Source: Vibrio orientalis CIP 102891 = ATCC 33934 (lineage in GTDB: Bacteria > Pseudomonadota > Gammaproteobacteria > Enterobacterales > Vibrionaceae). From it: a stretch of 64,000 nucleotides of DNA. The notes under the pieces were generated by a model. It made no database searches. It had not been told where the DNA came from and worked only from the letters and a program-made list of their open reading frames with translations. Both the position numbers and the translations under genes were made by a program. Shown here one piece after another: positions 46,578-55,646 of the stretch (position 1 is the stretch's first letter; every line of letters begins with the position of its first letter). The DNA lies in assembly GCF_000176235.1 (NCBI RefSeq), contig NZ_ACZV01000004.1, positions 496,001-560,000 on the forward strand, written 5' to 3'.

Positions 46578-48746
46578 TTATTGCTGGTCGCTGTGGTTTA
46601 CCCTGACTGCAAATTTGCTCGCTAAAGAGTGTAACTCTGGCAACATGCGATAGATTAAGTGAAGTTGCTGTAACACCATGCGAACAGAACTGTCGTCCTC
46701 ATCACGCCATTCTGCTAGGCGCTGTTCGAGCGCAGGATCATCAATCTCACTAGTATCGCAAGTATCGCAGTGCTGATTTAGTTGAGCAAAAAGAATGTCC
46801 AAATGCTGGTGGATAACACGGTGCGCATCTAGGATCAGTTTATGTGTCGCGTCATCAGCAATCTGGGTTCTATGTGCTCCGAGTGCAGAGACGTAACTAA
46901 GCAGGGCATGATTGAGGGTTAAGAAGCGATAACTTTCATCGATAGCCGATTGATAACGGCCAGGCTCTGCCAGCATAGTACTTATGGCATTGGTTAGGTT
47001 AGCATCTTGGTTATGCGCACTTCTGCGAGAAATACGGTAAGACAAGCTATCCTTTTTGCCAATGCGATATTGCCCAATGATCTGTGCTAGGTAATTCTTG
47101 TTTGCCTCAATCGCTTCAGCCATGACTTTGTGTAATCGCTTAGACTGCCAATCAGGTAGGATTAAAGCAACGGCTGCTACAGCTAAAGCGCAACCGACTA
47201 ACGTATCGGCAAGTCTTGGTAATACGACGGCGTAGCCTTCGCCGAGTTGGTTAAAACAAAACAGTACCAGTACGGTAATAAAGCCAGTCGCGTAGCCATA
47301 ATTTGCCAAGCGAAATGCAAAAAAGGCAACACCGGAGACGACAATAAATACCAATTGGCTCTCTTGTGATGGGAAGAACGTCAGGAGAGGCACACCGATA
47401 AATAGACCTGCAAATGTCCCGAGGACACGTGCAACCAGTTTTTGTCTCGTAGCACTGTAGTTTGGTTGGCATACGAACAATGTGGTAAGCAGAATCCAAT
47501 AACCCCGTTCAATATCGAATAGCTGAATAATGCCGTAACCAACCGTTAGTGCAATCGACATTCGAACAGCATGCCTAAATAGCATCGAATCTTTACTGAA
47601 GTTAGATTTTATCTTCGCCCACATTGCTTTAATTGAGTGAGCCTCAGTATCATCCAAGACATCTTCTTCAAGTCGATTCGCATCAGGGTTGTTGACGTTA
47701 CTAAGCTGCTTTTCAACCGTCGCAAGGTTATTAAATAGGTAGCCTAGCTGTCCAAGTAACAATCGCCATTGGGGGTTGTTTTGTTCTTGTAGATAAATGA
47801 GTGAATTTTGCAGCTCATCAAGGGCTATAACCGAGTCATCGTTATGTTGATACTCCTTACCCAATAAAATGGCTTCAGCGATCTCTCTGCATGACTGAGC
47901 TTGTGTTTCCATTAGATGTTTGAATCGAAACAATACATCAGAACGTTCGAAATGATGCGCTAACTCTTGGTAACGGTAATGTGTTGAGCTGATACGTTCA
48001 TGGATGTCTTGGGCAAGAAAGTAGATATTTAAAAAACGGTCACTTGCTCCATCCACATGACCGCGTTTAGAGCGACTGAGAAACGTTGCTTTGCATGAGT
48101 TTAAGGCATTGACCGTTGCCGCATTGAGTTTAGCTTCAGCGATACGGTGAGGTTGAGGGACCATACTGCTCACTGGATGAAACAGCTGGCTTTTAGAGTC
48201 AAAGTAATTGGCCATTTGCAAAAAGACATTCGCAAGGCTTTGTTGTACTGGCTGCATTGGCCAAAATGCATGCCAAATCATTGAGACGAAATAGTACCAC
48301 GCCGCACCAGTTAATAGCATTAAGGGTTGGAACCACAGATTGGTGCTCTCATGCGCGCCGAGCATGGCATAAATAGCTATTAGTAATGAACCAAAGGCGA
48401 TGCTTGCGTAGCGTGGACCAATAGCACCAAGCATGATGAAGCCAAACGTAGAACTAAACAGACCTAACGCGAAAAGCCATGGCGTACTAAACAGAAGTTC
48501 AATGGATAGAGAAGCGATGGCAAAACAGATAAGAGTGAGAGATTGAGACTTAAGCCGACCGGTGAAACTGTCATCGCTTTCTGCTAGTGCAGCGGCAATA
48601 ATGCCGAGGATCAATGGAATGATCAGCGAGTTTAGCTGAAAGTGCCACGCTGGAATCACAACCCCAAGCAAGGCAACTAATATCAAAAAGCTATAGTTGA
48701 TGGTTTTGTTTGCCCAATGATGGCGCAACTGACTAATAAAATTCAC
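46578..48746 (-). CDS. yccS: YccS/FUSC-family inner-membrane transporter
   Basis: 722 residues (E. coli YccS about 717). Two blocks of transmembrane helices (about 15-170 and 395-525) separated by soluble helical regions. Matches the YccS family over its whole length, e.g. FYFxAQDIHERxSSxHxxYQ-type region, DVLFRFxxLM, GYWILLTxLFVCQPNYxATR and YRIxRRxAHNxDA. FUSC proteins are putative efflux pumps for aromatic acids. It is divergent from helD; in E. coli yccS and helD are also neighbours. Confidence 0.93.
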   Translation of the reverse strand: MNFISQLRHHWANKTINYSFLILVALLGVVIPAWHFQLNSLIIPLILGIIAAALAESDDSFTGRLKSQSLTLICFAIASLSIELLFSTPWLFALGLFSSTFGFIMLGAIGPRYASIAFGSLLIAIYAMLGAHESTNLWFQPLMLLTGAAWYYFVSMIWHAFWPMQPVQQSLANVFLQMANYFDSKSQLFHPVSSMVPQPHRIAEAKLNAATVNALNSCKATFLSRSKRGHVDGASDRFLNIYFLAQDIHERISSTHYRYQELAHHFERSDVLFRFKHLMETQAQSCREIAEAILLGKEYQHNDDSVIALDELQNSLIYLQEQNNPQWRLLLGQLGYLFNNLATVEKQLSNVNNPDANRLEEDVLDDTEAHSIKAMWAKIKSNFSKDSMLFRHAVRMSIALTVGYGIIQLFDIERGYWILLTTLFVCQPNYSATRQKLVARVLGTFAGLFIGVPLLTFFPSQESQLVFIVVSGVAFFAFRLANYGYATGFITVLVLFCFNQLGEGYAVVLPRLADTLVGCALAVAAVALILPDWQSKRLHKVMAEAIEANKNYLAQIIGQYRIGKKDSLSYRISRRSAHNQDANLTNAISTMLAEPGRYQSAIDESYRFLTLNHALLSYVSALGAHRTQIADDATHKLILDAHRVIHQHLDILFAQLNQHCDTCDTSEIDDPALEQRLAEWRDEDDSSVRMVLQQLHLIYRMLPELHSLASKFAVRVNHSDQQ

Positions 48747-48990
48747 TAGAAACTACTTTTGACCGATGTTTATCCGCAATGTATCGATTTGTCTATCGTA
48801 ACGCCCTGATCCAAATAAAGATACTGAAGAGTTTGATGAAGTTTTGCTCAGAAGGGCTCTTGACTATTTACGACTGACTGACCACAAGTGGGCATCATAT
48901 TCAATCGCCCTATATTTTTGTCTTTATTTTGTCACAAGCAAAATCAATTGCGTTATGATGTTTGCAAGGGAATTTATAGGCTTAGAGATA

Positions 48991-51057
48991 ATGCAGCTAA
49001 CAGCAAACAAGACTGCACAGTTTTTCATCCAACGCGAATACAATCAAATTGAAATCACCCAAGATGCGCTTATTCTAAATTCAGAAACTCGTCAAGAGAC
49101 GATTCCATTCAATGTATGGAACGGTCGAGTACAAGTTAAAAATGGCCTCATCTGGGGAAGCTTACTCTTCTATGCGTACAGTGAAGAAGGCAGTGAACAA
49201 GCATGGCTAGTCCAAGGGCTTCCTTTATCTAAATGCCGTGAATTCGCCCGCTTGGCTGTAGCGACGTACCAGCAGTGGCATAAAAAGCAGTGTGTACAGT
49301 TATTGGAGCACTTACCAAAGTGGGAAGAGAGCTTAAATCTTCTTCGCTACCAGCCATCCTTTCTAACACATTCCGCTCTTGATGAATGGCGTACGAGCCT
49401 GAACAACGATTTCCACTCTATGGAAATGGATCTTGAAGATGCATGCTTACGTATGCCCAATAGAATGCAAGATATAGAGTCTTGGTTGGTCGAAGAGAAT
49501 TGTGCATTGCCGCAACGCAACGATGAATGGATGACAAACGAGTTAGAAAACTGGCAAGTGCTTTTCTCTCAGATTGAATCATCGCCCCTTAATTTAAGTC
49601 AGAAGCGAGCGGTGCTGCTAAACGATGACAACAATCTGATTCTTGCAGGTGCAGGATCAGGTAAAACCAGCGTACTCACCGCGCGCGTAGCTTACTTATT
49701 ACAAAGTCATTTAGCGCAAGCCAGTGACATACTAATGTTGGCCTTTGGGCGAGATGCTGCGTCGGAAATGAGCCAGCGATTGAATGACAAAATTGGTAGT
49801 GGTACAGAAGGAATTAAAGTTAATACCTTCCACCAACTTGGTCTTTCAATCTTAAATCAGGTCGACGGGCAGGGTGCGACGTTATCTCCATTAGTATCAG
49901 ACGATAACCAGCGTCATAACTGGTGCATTGACTGGCTGAAAAAGCATTGGATGACGCCTACCAACTTTAAACGCTGGCAAAAGCACCTGTCTAAATGGCC
50001 TATCGCGTATTTAGCGGGTGACGAAGAGTTGGGCAGCCACGTAGAAAACCCGAAATTGATCGCTTGGCTTGAAAAGCAAATGTCTCAACTAGCGACGATG
50101 GGCCTAACGAAAAAAGAGCTTCAGCAACTGTTGGTCGATAGCTCTGAGTATACGCGTTTAAACAGTGAACTCGGTTTAGTGTGGCCATGCTATCAGGCTT
50201 GGCAACAACAGCTAAAAGAGCAGGGCCATATCGATTTCAATTTGATGATTTCGAAAGCTACTCAGCATGTTAAAAGCGGTAAGTTTAAGTCCCCGTGGCG
50301 TTACATCATGATTGATGAGTATCAGGACATCTCTCCTCAGCGTCTGCAACTTGTCGAAGCGTTATGTCAACAAAACGAAGGCCAACATTGTGTGCTTTTC
50401 GCGGTCGGCGATGACTGGCAGTCAATTTATCAATTTGCAGGTTCGGACGTCGATTTAACGACTGGCTTTGAGGATCGTTTTCCTCATTCAACGGTGCACT
50501 ACCTCGATACCACTTATCGCTTTAATAGCAAAATTGGTGAAGTGGCTAATCGTTTTGTACAACAAAATCCGGCTCAATTAGAGAAAGAACTCAAAAGTCA
50601 CAAAGAACAGAAAGCCAAAGCGGTTAATTTAATCCCAAGCAATAATGTCGAGAAGGTTCTCGATCAATTGAACCGTAGTGCTAAATCGACCCAAAGCGTA
50701 TTGTTACTCGGCCGAAATCATTATCACAAGCCGGAGCTTCTTTCTGATTGGCAGAAAAACTTCGCCTTATTGAAGATCGATTTTATGACTTGCCATGCCA
50801 GTAAAGGTAAAGAAGCAGATTTTGTTATCCTCGTTGGGGTGGATGAAGGCCAGTTCCCTGCAAGAGTTAAAGCACTGCATCTAAGTGATGCATTAACAAA
50901 ATCGAAAGATACGTTTGCTTATGCTGAAGAGCGTCGACTGTTTTACGTAGCATTAACTAGAGCGAAAAGGAAAGTTTGGGTTTCTTACTCAGGTTCAGGC
51001 TCATGTTTTGTGAAAGAGTTGATTGAACAAGACTACCCAGTGACGGTTTCAAAATAA
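48991..51057 (+). CDS. helD: DNA helicase IV
   Basis: 688 residues (E. coli 684). UvrD/Rep-type superfamily I helicase: Walker A LAGAGSGKTS, motif II IDEYQDISPQ, GDDWQSIYQFAG, TTYRFNSKIGEVANRF and VALTRAK. The N-terminal HelD-specific domain precedes it. ATG 48991 is preferred since homology starts there; the open frame reaches back to 48844 with unrelated residues. Unwinds DNA 3' to 5' in repair/recombination. cutA follows after 11 bases. Confidence 0.94.
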   Translation: MQLTANKTAQFFIQREYNQIEITQDALILNSETRQETIPFNVWNGRVQVKNGLIWGSLLFYAYSEEGSEQAWLVQGLPLSKCREFARLAVATYQQWHKKQCVQLLEHLPKWEESLNLLRYQPSFLTHSALDEWRTSLNNDFHSMEMDLEDACLRMPNRMQDIESWLVEENCALPQRNDEWMTNELENWQVLFSQIESSPLNLSQKRAVLLNDDNNLILAGAGSGKTSVLTARVAYLLQSHLAQASDILMLAFGRDAASEMSQRLNDKIGSGTEGIKVNTFHQLGLSILNQVDGQGATLSPLVSDDNQRHNWCIDWLKKHWMTPTNFKRWQKHLSKWPIAYLAGDEELGSHVENPKLIAWLEKQMSQLATMGLTKKELQQLLVDSSEYTRLNSELGLVWPCYQAWQQQLKEQGHIDFNLMISKATQHVKSGKFKSPWRYIMIDEYQDISPQRLQLVEALCQQNEGQHCVLFAVGDDWQSIYQFAGSDVDLTTGFEDRFPHSTVHYLDTTYRFNSKIGEVANRFVQQNPAQLEKELKSHKEQKAKAVNLIPSNNVEKVLDQLNRSAKSTQSVLLLGRNHYHKPELLSDWQKNFALLKIDFMTCHASKGKEADFVILVGVDEGQFPARVKALHLSDALTKSKDTFAYAEERRLFYVALTRAKRKVWVSYSGSGSCFVKELIEQDYPVTVSK

Positions 51058-51068
51058 TAGAGGATCTA

Positions 51069-51389
51069 ATGAGCGGCCAATTTTGTATTGTATTAACCAC
51101 GACAAATTCGGAAAGTAATCGTAAAGAAATCATCGAACAGGTATTAAAACGTGGATTAGCCGCGTGTATTCAAGCGATGCCAATTGAAAGCCACTATGTT
51201 TGGAAAGATGAAGTTTGCACGGATAAAGAAACGTTACTCATCATGAAAACAAAAAAGGCCTGTTATGCAGAGCTTGAGCAAGTGATTGTGGAACAACACA
51301 GTTATGATGTCCCACAAGTCGTGCAAGTCCCATTTATTGAAGGTTTTAACCCTTACTTAGCTTGGATTGAGCAAAACACGCGTTGCTGA
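51069..51389 (+). CDS. cutA: Divalent-cation tolerance protein CutA
   Basis: 106 residues, the usual CutA trimer-forming size: IVLTTTNSESNRKEIIEQVLKRGLAACIQ, SHYVWKDEV, LLIMKTKKACYAELE and YDVPQVVQVPF. Implicated in copper/cation tolerance in E. coli, but the mechanism is unclear. Cotranscribed with helD to judge by the gap; GAGGAT ribosome-binding site. Confidence 0.94.
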   Translation: MSGQFCIVLTTTNSESNRKEIIEQVLKRGLAACIQAMPIESHYVWKDEVCTDKETLLIMKTKKACYAELEQVIVEQHSYDVPQVVQVPFIEGFNPYLAWIEQNTRC

Positions 51390-51572
51390 ACCTACGGCGG
51401 TGGTAGTGATTGGCTAGATGCCCAACTTAGCTAATTACAGATCTTGTTGAAAAGTCGTCATCTTGCACACTCTTAATGCAAATGAAACGCGTATTCGGTT
51501 TATCGTTTGCTTTACCAAAATGTCACATTTACAATCTGCGCTTCACATACATAACTATTAGAAAGTAAAGTC

Positions 51573-52412
51573 ATGAAACTGGAAACCGTCGATTATCAAG
51601 CTGAAAATGCCGCCGAGCTATTTGTTACATCTCTCCGTGAAACGGGCTTCGGTGTACTGAAAAATCACCCAATTCCTAAAGAGCTTGTTGAGTCAATTTA
51701 TGAAAATTGGTACAAGTTTTTCACTTCAGAGAGAAAAGAAGAATTCCACTTTAATGTAGAAACTCAAGATGGCTACTTCCCGCCAAATGTTTCTGAAGTC
51801 GCGAAGGGGCATACTGTTAAAGACATTAAAGAGTACTTCCACGTATACCCTTGGGGCCAGATTCCTGAAGAGTTAAAAGAGCAAATCTTAGATTACTACA
51901 ACCGCGCTAATGCATTTGCAGAAGAGTTGCTTGGTTGGGTTGAAGCGCATGCCCCTGCTGATGTTCAGGAAAAATTCTCGATCGCATTGTCTGAAATGAT
52001 CAACGGCAGCGAAAAAACACTGCTACGTATCCTTCACTACCCACCAATGACTGGTGACGAAGAACCGGGTGCGATTCGAGCAGCAGCACACGAAGACATT
52101 AACCTGCTTACTGTGTTACCAGCGGCGAACGAGCCTGGTCTACAGGTACTAAGCAAAGAGGGTGATTGGTTAGATGTGCCATGCGATTTTGGTAACTTAA
52201 TCATTAATATCGGCGATATGCTTCAAGAAGCATCAGGTGGTTACTTTCCATCAACGACACACCGAGTGATTAACCCAACCGGCGCACGCCAAGAGCAATC
52301 ACGTATTTCATTACCACTATTCTTGCACCCGAAACCGGAAGTTGTGTTGTCTGAGCGCTACACCGCAGATAGTTACCTAATGGAACGATTAAGAGAACTT
52401 GGTGTTATCTAA
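51573..52412 (+). CDS. 2-oxoglutarate/Fe(II) oxygenase, isopenicillin N synthase-like
   Basis: 279 residues. Jelly-roll oxygenase with iron ligands His173, Asp175 (AAHEDINLLT) and His230 (STTHRVINP), and the 2-oxoglutarate-binding Arg244-x-Ser246 (SRISLP). The N-terminal DIOX_N pattern (ETGFGVLKNHPIP) is also present. Bacterial homologues hydroxylate or desaturate small molecules; the substrate is unknown. It ends 10 bases from the convergent kinase gene without a visible terminator. Confidence 0.9.
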   Translation: MKLETVDYQAENAAELFVTSLRETGFGVLKNHPIPKELVESIYENWYKFFTSERKEEFHFNVETQDGYFPPNVSEVAKGHTVKDIKEYFHVYPWGQIPEELKEQILDYYNRANAFAEELLGWVEAHAPADVQEKFSIALSEMINGSEKTLLRILHYPPMTGDEEPGAIRAAAHEDINLLTVLPAANEPGLQVLSKEGDWLDVPCDFGNLIINIGDMLQEASGGYFPSTTHRVINPTGARQEQSRISLPLFLHPKPEVVLSERYTADSYLMERLRELGVI

Positions 52413-52422
52413 ACACTGAATA

Positions 52423-53925
52423 TTATTCGGTAACTAACATTGCAGGGCCGGGGATATCGATAGTGAATATCGTGCCTTGGCCTTTTTTACTTTTACAATT
52501 TATCGAGCCATCTATTCTGGCAAGTACGTTATAGACAATCGATAAGCCTAATCCTGTCCCGCCATTCTCACGATTGGTGCTGAAAAACGGATCAAATATC
52601 TTATTTTGATCTTCTTCATCAATGCCGTTGCCATTGTCTGCGACTGTAATCCGTACATACTGGTCATTGTAATCTTCCATTCTTATTGTCACGGTAGGGT
52701 GCTCAATATTTTCGAACGCGTGATTCTTGGCGTTTAGCACCAAGTTTGAAATCGTATGATAGATAGCTCCAGAGTCTGTTTTTACTTCAATATCTTGGAA
52801 GTTTTCACACTTGATCTCTATTCCTTTCATGTTTGGCCCAAGTGCTAAAAGAGTGTCGCTAATTTTTTGCCCAATGTTGAGTTTCTCAAGAAGTGAGTGG
52901 ATATTGTCAGATGATAGGCGTTTGAACCGCTGAATAATTTCTGCAGCTCGGGTGAGGTTACTGATTAAAATACGGGTGACATCGCGTGAATGGTCGATGA
53001 ACTCGTCTAAATCAACTCTGGACAATGTATTCTCTTTGACCTTTTTTTCTATATTATCGGTTAAATCCTCTAGGTGGGTGGAGGTGGTGATACCCAGCCC
53101 CACAGGAGTGTTAATTTCGTGCGCGACACCCGCAACAAGCTTGGATAGAGAGGCTTGCTTTTCTGCTTCTATCAATTGATTTTGAACTGATTGAAGCTGC
53201 TTGATGTTGTTTTGTAATTCGTCATTTTTACTAACCAGTTCAAGGGCATGTTGTTTTCGTTCATCGAGCCGCTTTTTAACTAGATTTAGAACATAAAATA
53301 GAATGATCTTCAAAATGATCGCTTCTGTCACCGTGGTAACGATGACTGCCCAAAATGCCCATTTGGAATTATCTTGAGCTTCAATGTAGATTTCGTCACT
53401 CAGTGCGACGAGATGATTGTTATACGCATCGACGTCGGCAATCAACTTGTCGTAATTACTTTTAGCATCAGTGGTTATATGCATGAATTCGGCAATGCGA
53501 ATACCTTCGTTTGAATACGCTAAGGTTTGAAGGACACTTTCGCGGTAATCTAACCATGAGTCCTTAATCTGTAGTGATAGGTTTTGAATTGTTGAGTCTA
53601 AGTTAGAATTCTGAATTTCACGCTCTACACCGCTATTTATTAGTGCGATATCTTTATCGATTAAAGTGATGATCTCATGCTTGGTGTTGGCGTCAGGAGC
53701 CATAACCAGGAACATGGTGAGTTGTCTAAGTTCAGATACTGGGTAGGAAATTTCTTGGTTATTTTGATGGACCAAATAGACCGAGTCGTGAACTTGCCTA
53801 ATCGAGGTGTTAACATCATTCATACTGTAGATATTGTACAGGCCTTGTAAGATGAGCACTGTTGTTGTCGTGATAAACAGCACAAGTATCTTTTTAGATA
53901 GGCTATCTTCGGCGAATCTCCCCAT
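52423..53925 (-). CDS. Membrane sensor histidine kinase, linked to SBP and HD-GYP regulator
   Basis: About 500 residues. TM1 (about 13-31), periplasmic helical bundle, TM2 (about 190-212), coiled coil, then GVAHEINTPVG with the phospho-His and an ATPase domain (NLVLNAKNHA, DNGNGI, GGTGLGLSIV). No receiver. AGGAG touches an ATG at 53934 directly, so I prefer the ATG at 53925 (9-base spacing), one base after the SBP stop. Last gene of a three-gene operon; probably phosphorylates the upstream response regulator, with the SBP protein as ligand-sensing partner. Confidence 0.88.
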   Translation of the reverse strand: MGRFAEDSLSKKILVLFITTTTVLILQGLYNIYSMNDVNTSIRQVHDSVYLVHQNNQEISYPVSELRQLTMFLVMAPDANTKHEIITLIDKDIALINSGVEREIQNSNLDSTIQNLSLQIKDSWLDYRESVLQTLAYSNEGIRIAEFMHITTDAKSNYDKLIADVDAYNNHLVALSDEIYIEAQDNSKWAFWAVIVTTVTEAIILKIILFYVLNLVKKRLDERKQHALELVSKNDELQNNIKQLQSVQNQLIEAEKQASLSKLVAGVAHEINTPVGLGITTSTHLEDLTDNIEKKVKENTLSRVDLDEFIDHSRDVTRILISNLTRAAEIIQRFKRLSSDNIHSLLEKLNIGQKISDTLLALGPNMKGIEIKCENFQDIEVKTDSGAIYHTISNLVLNAKNHAFENIEHPTVTIRMEDYNDQYVRITVADNGNGIDEEDQNKIFDPFFSTNRENGGTGLGLSIVYNVLARIDGSINCKSKKGQGTIFTIDIPGPAMLVTE

Positions 53926-53926
53926 T

Positions 53927-55633
53927 TTACTCATCTCCTGAAGCGATCACTTTAATTGGTACCTTTAGCTCTTCAGGGTAGGCGCTTTCCTTGCGTATAG
54001 ACCAATGCAAGTCACTGACTTGTATTTCCCACAAAGGGAATACGGCAGAGGTGCGCGGCTGAAAGATGACTTCTTTATTGAGAGCAATAATATTGAAAGG
54101 ACTTGGTAAATTGAGTTGGTAATTCATGTAGCGAATATGCGTAAGGAGATCACGTAATCTGCCGATATACTCTTCAGAGGTATAGGGTGTGGCAATAAAG
54201 TCATTGATCAATTTATCTAAGTTTTTCTCCGGCGCGGTGGTCGACCAGACCGAACTGGTATCAAAGATAAAGAAGGAGACCCAAGGGTTTCTAAGCCAAT
54301 CGAAATTTGGCCACAGTACGAGGTCAAAATCGATATCGTTGGATTGACTGCGTGCACCGATGGCACTGGCAAACATTGCAGATTCGGAATCGGCGATGAT
54401 TAATTGCACTTCAAAATCGAACTTCTCTAGGTAAAACTTAATATCGTTGAGCATATAGCGCATGCTTTCTTGAGCTAAAAATCGCAGTGGGATTTTCTGA
54501 CTTTGTTGGTATCCATACTTAACTTTGTATTCGTTTAAGCGTTCCCGCATTGCTGCTAAGTTTAAACCTGTAGTGCTTGGTTGATGTGCTTCGATCTGCT
54601 CCAATGCTTTGCTCATGCCATAAAACTGCTCGGGAATAGACACATAGGTCGGCCTGCCTTCTCCATTCATTGAGAGTGATACCAACGACTTTTGGTCAAT
54701 CAAGCTATTAACGATTTCACGTACTTCACGCTCTTGGAAGATAGGGTTACCAGTAAACAAGTTAAATCGAGCAATGTATGTATTGGTGGATTGAAGCCGA
54801 GTGGTTTTGGAATATGGGGCAAATATTGCTTCAAGTTCATCGGAAAACAAAACTGGTGAAATATCAATCTCCCCCTCGGAATGAAGCGCTTTATCTTTAG
54901 CTTCTTGCTGTGTCATCCCCATATACAGAGTAACCTTTTCAACCTTCGCAGCGTCAGGGTCCCAGTAATATGGGTTTCTTTCCAGTATTGCTATATCACT
55001 ACGACGATTCCCTTCTATATATCCTTCTTTTAAGATGTAAGGACCTAAACCATAAGGGCCGGCTTCCGCGAGGTTAGGGCAGAAAGGTTTTCCGTTCCAG
55101 CCGTGCTTTTTTAGGTAGGCTTCAGTATAAAATTGCAACCAAATAGCATCATAGAGTAGTAAGCCGTAATCTTCGCTTAGGTGAAAGCGTACTTTGTATT
55201 GAGAGACTTTCTCTACCTTGGTTAAGATTCGGTGGAGTTTAGTGAACGTGTAAGGCTCTTTAACGAAATACTCCATGTTGAGTAGCACAGCGTCAGCATC
55301 GAAAGGCGTGCCGTCTTGAAACCTAACCCCTTGTCTTAGGGTAAACTCATATAAGGTAGGATTAATGATCTCATGGCTTACTGCCATGTCATACTCCCAA
55401 CCTAACTCATTGTTCGCTGGGCGAAAGAGCGCACCGTTAATTGAATGCGAACTCGCAATATAAGGAAGGTTTGGTAGATAGACCTTAACATGAGAACCAA
55501 CCTTTAATTTTCCAGTGGCAGTCTCAGCGCTGGTGTCTTCTCTAAATTGTTGCTTTGCGATACTCGTGACGGGGAATAAAAGGGTGACGATGAAAAACAG
55601 TGCGGTCGTGTTACGAACAAGAGAAGCAAGCAT
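53927..55633 (-). CDS. Periplasmic solute-binding protein family 5 (peptide-binding type), no permease nearby
   Basis: 568 residues. Signal peptide (MLASLVRNTTALFFIVTLLF..., cleaved near SIA) then an SBP_bac_5 domain: FTLRQGVRFQDGTPFDADAVLLNMEYF and ILERNPYYWDPDAAKVEKVTL are family hallmarks. I use ATG 55633 after TTGGAG; the open frame continues 60 codons upstream into the regulator gene. Usually such proteins feed an ABC importer of peptides or nickel, but here the neighbours are a kinase and an HD-GYP regulator, so a sensory role is inferred. Confidence 0.88.
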   Translation of the reverse strand: MLASLVRNTTALFFIVTLLFPVTSIAKQQFREDTSAETATGKLKVGSHVKVYLPNLPYIASSHSINGALFRPANNELGWEYDMAVSHEIINPTLYEFTLRQGVRFQDGTPFDADAVLLNMEYFVKEPYTFTKLHRILTKVEKVSQYKVRFHLSEDYGLLLYDAIWLQFYTEAYLKKHGWNGKPFCPNLAEAGPYGLGPYILKEGYIEGNRRSDIAILERNPYYWDPDAAKVEKVTLYMGMTQQEAKDKALHSEGEIDISPVLFSDELEAIFAPYSKTTRLQSTNTYIARFNLFTGNPIFQEREVREIVNSLIDQKSLVSLSMNGEGRPTYVSIPEQFYGMSKALEQIEAHQPSTTGLNLAAMRERLNEYKVKYGYQQSQKIPLRFLAQESMRYMLNDIKFYLEKFDFEVQLIIADSESAMFASAIGARSQSNDIDFDLVLWPNFDWLRNPWVSFFIFDTSSVWSTTAPEKNLDKLINDFIATPYTSEEYIGRLRDLLTHIRYMNYQLNLPSPFNIIALNKEVIFQPRTSAVFPLWEIQVSDLHWSIRKESAYPEELKVPIKVIASGDE

Positions 55634-55646
55634 AATGTGCTCCAAA

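Noticed and set aside
48844..48990. N-terminal extension of helD reading frame
   Set aside because: The 49 extra residues have no helicase-like match and start without a ribosome-binding site; length from 48991 equals E. coli HelD.
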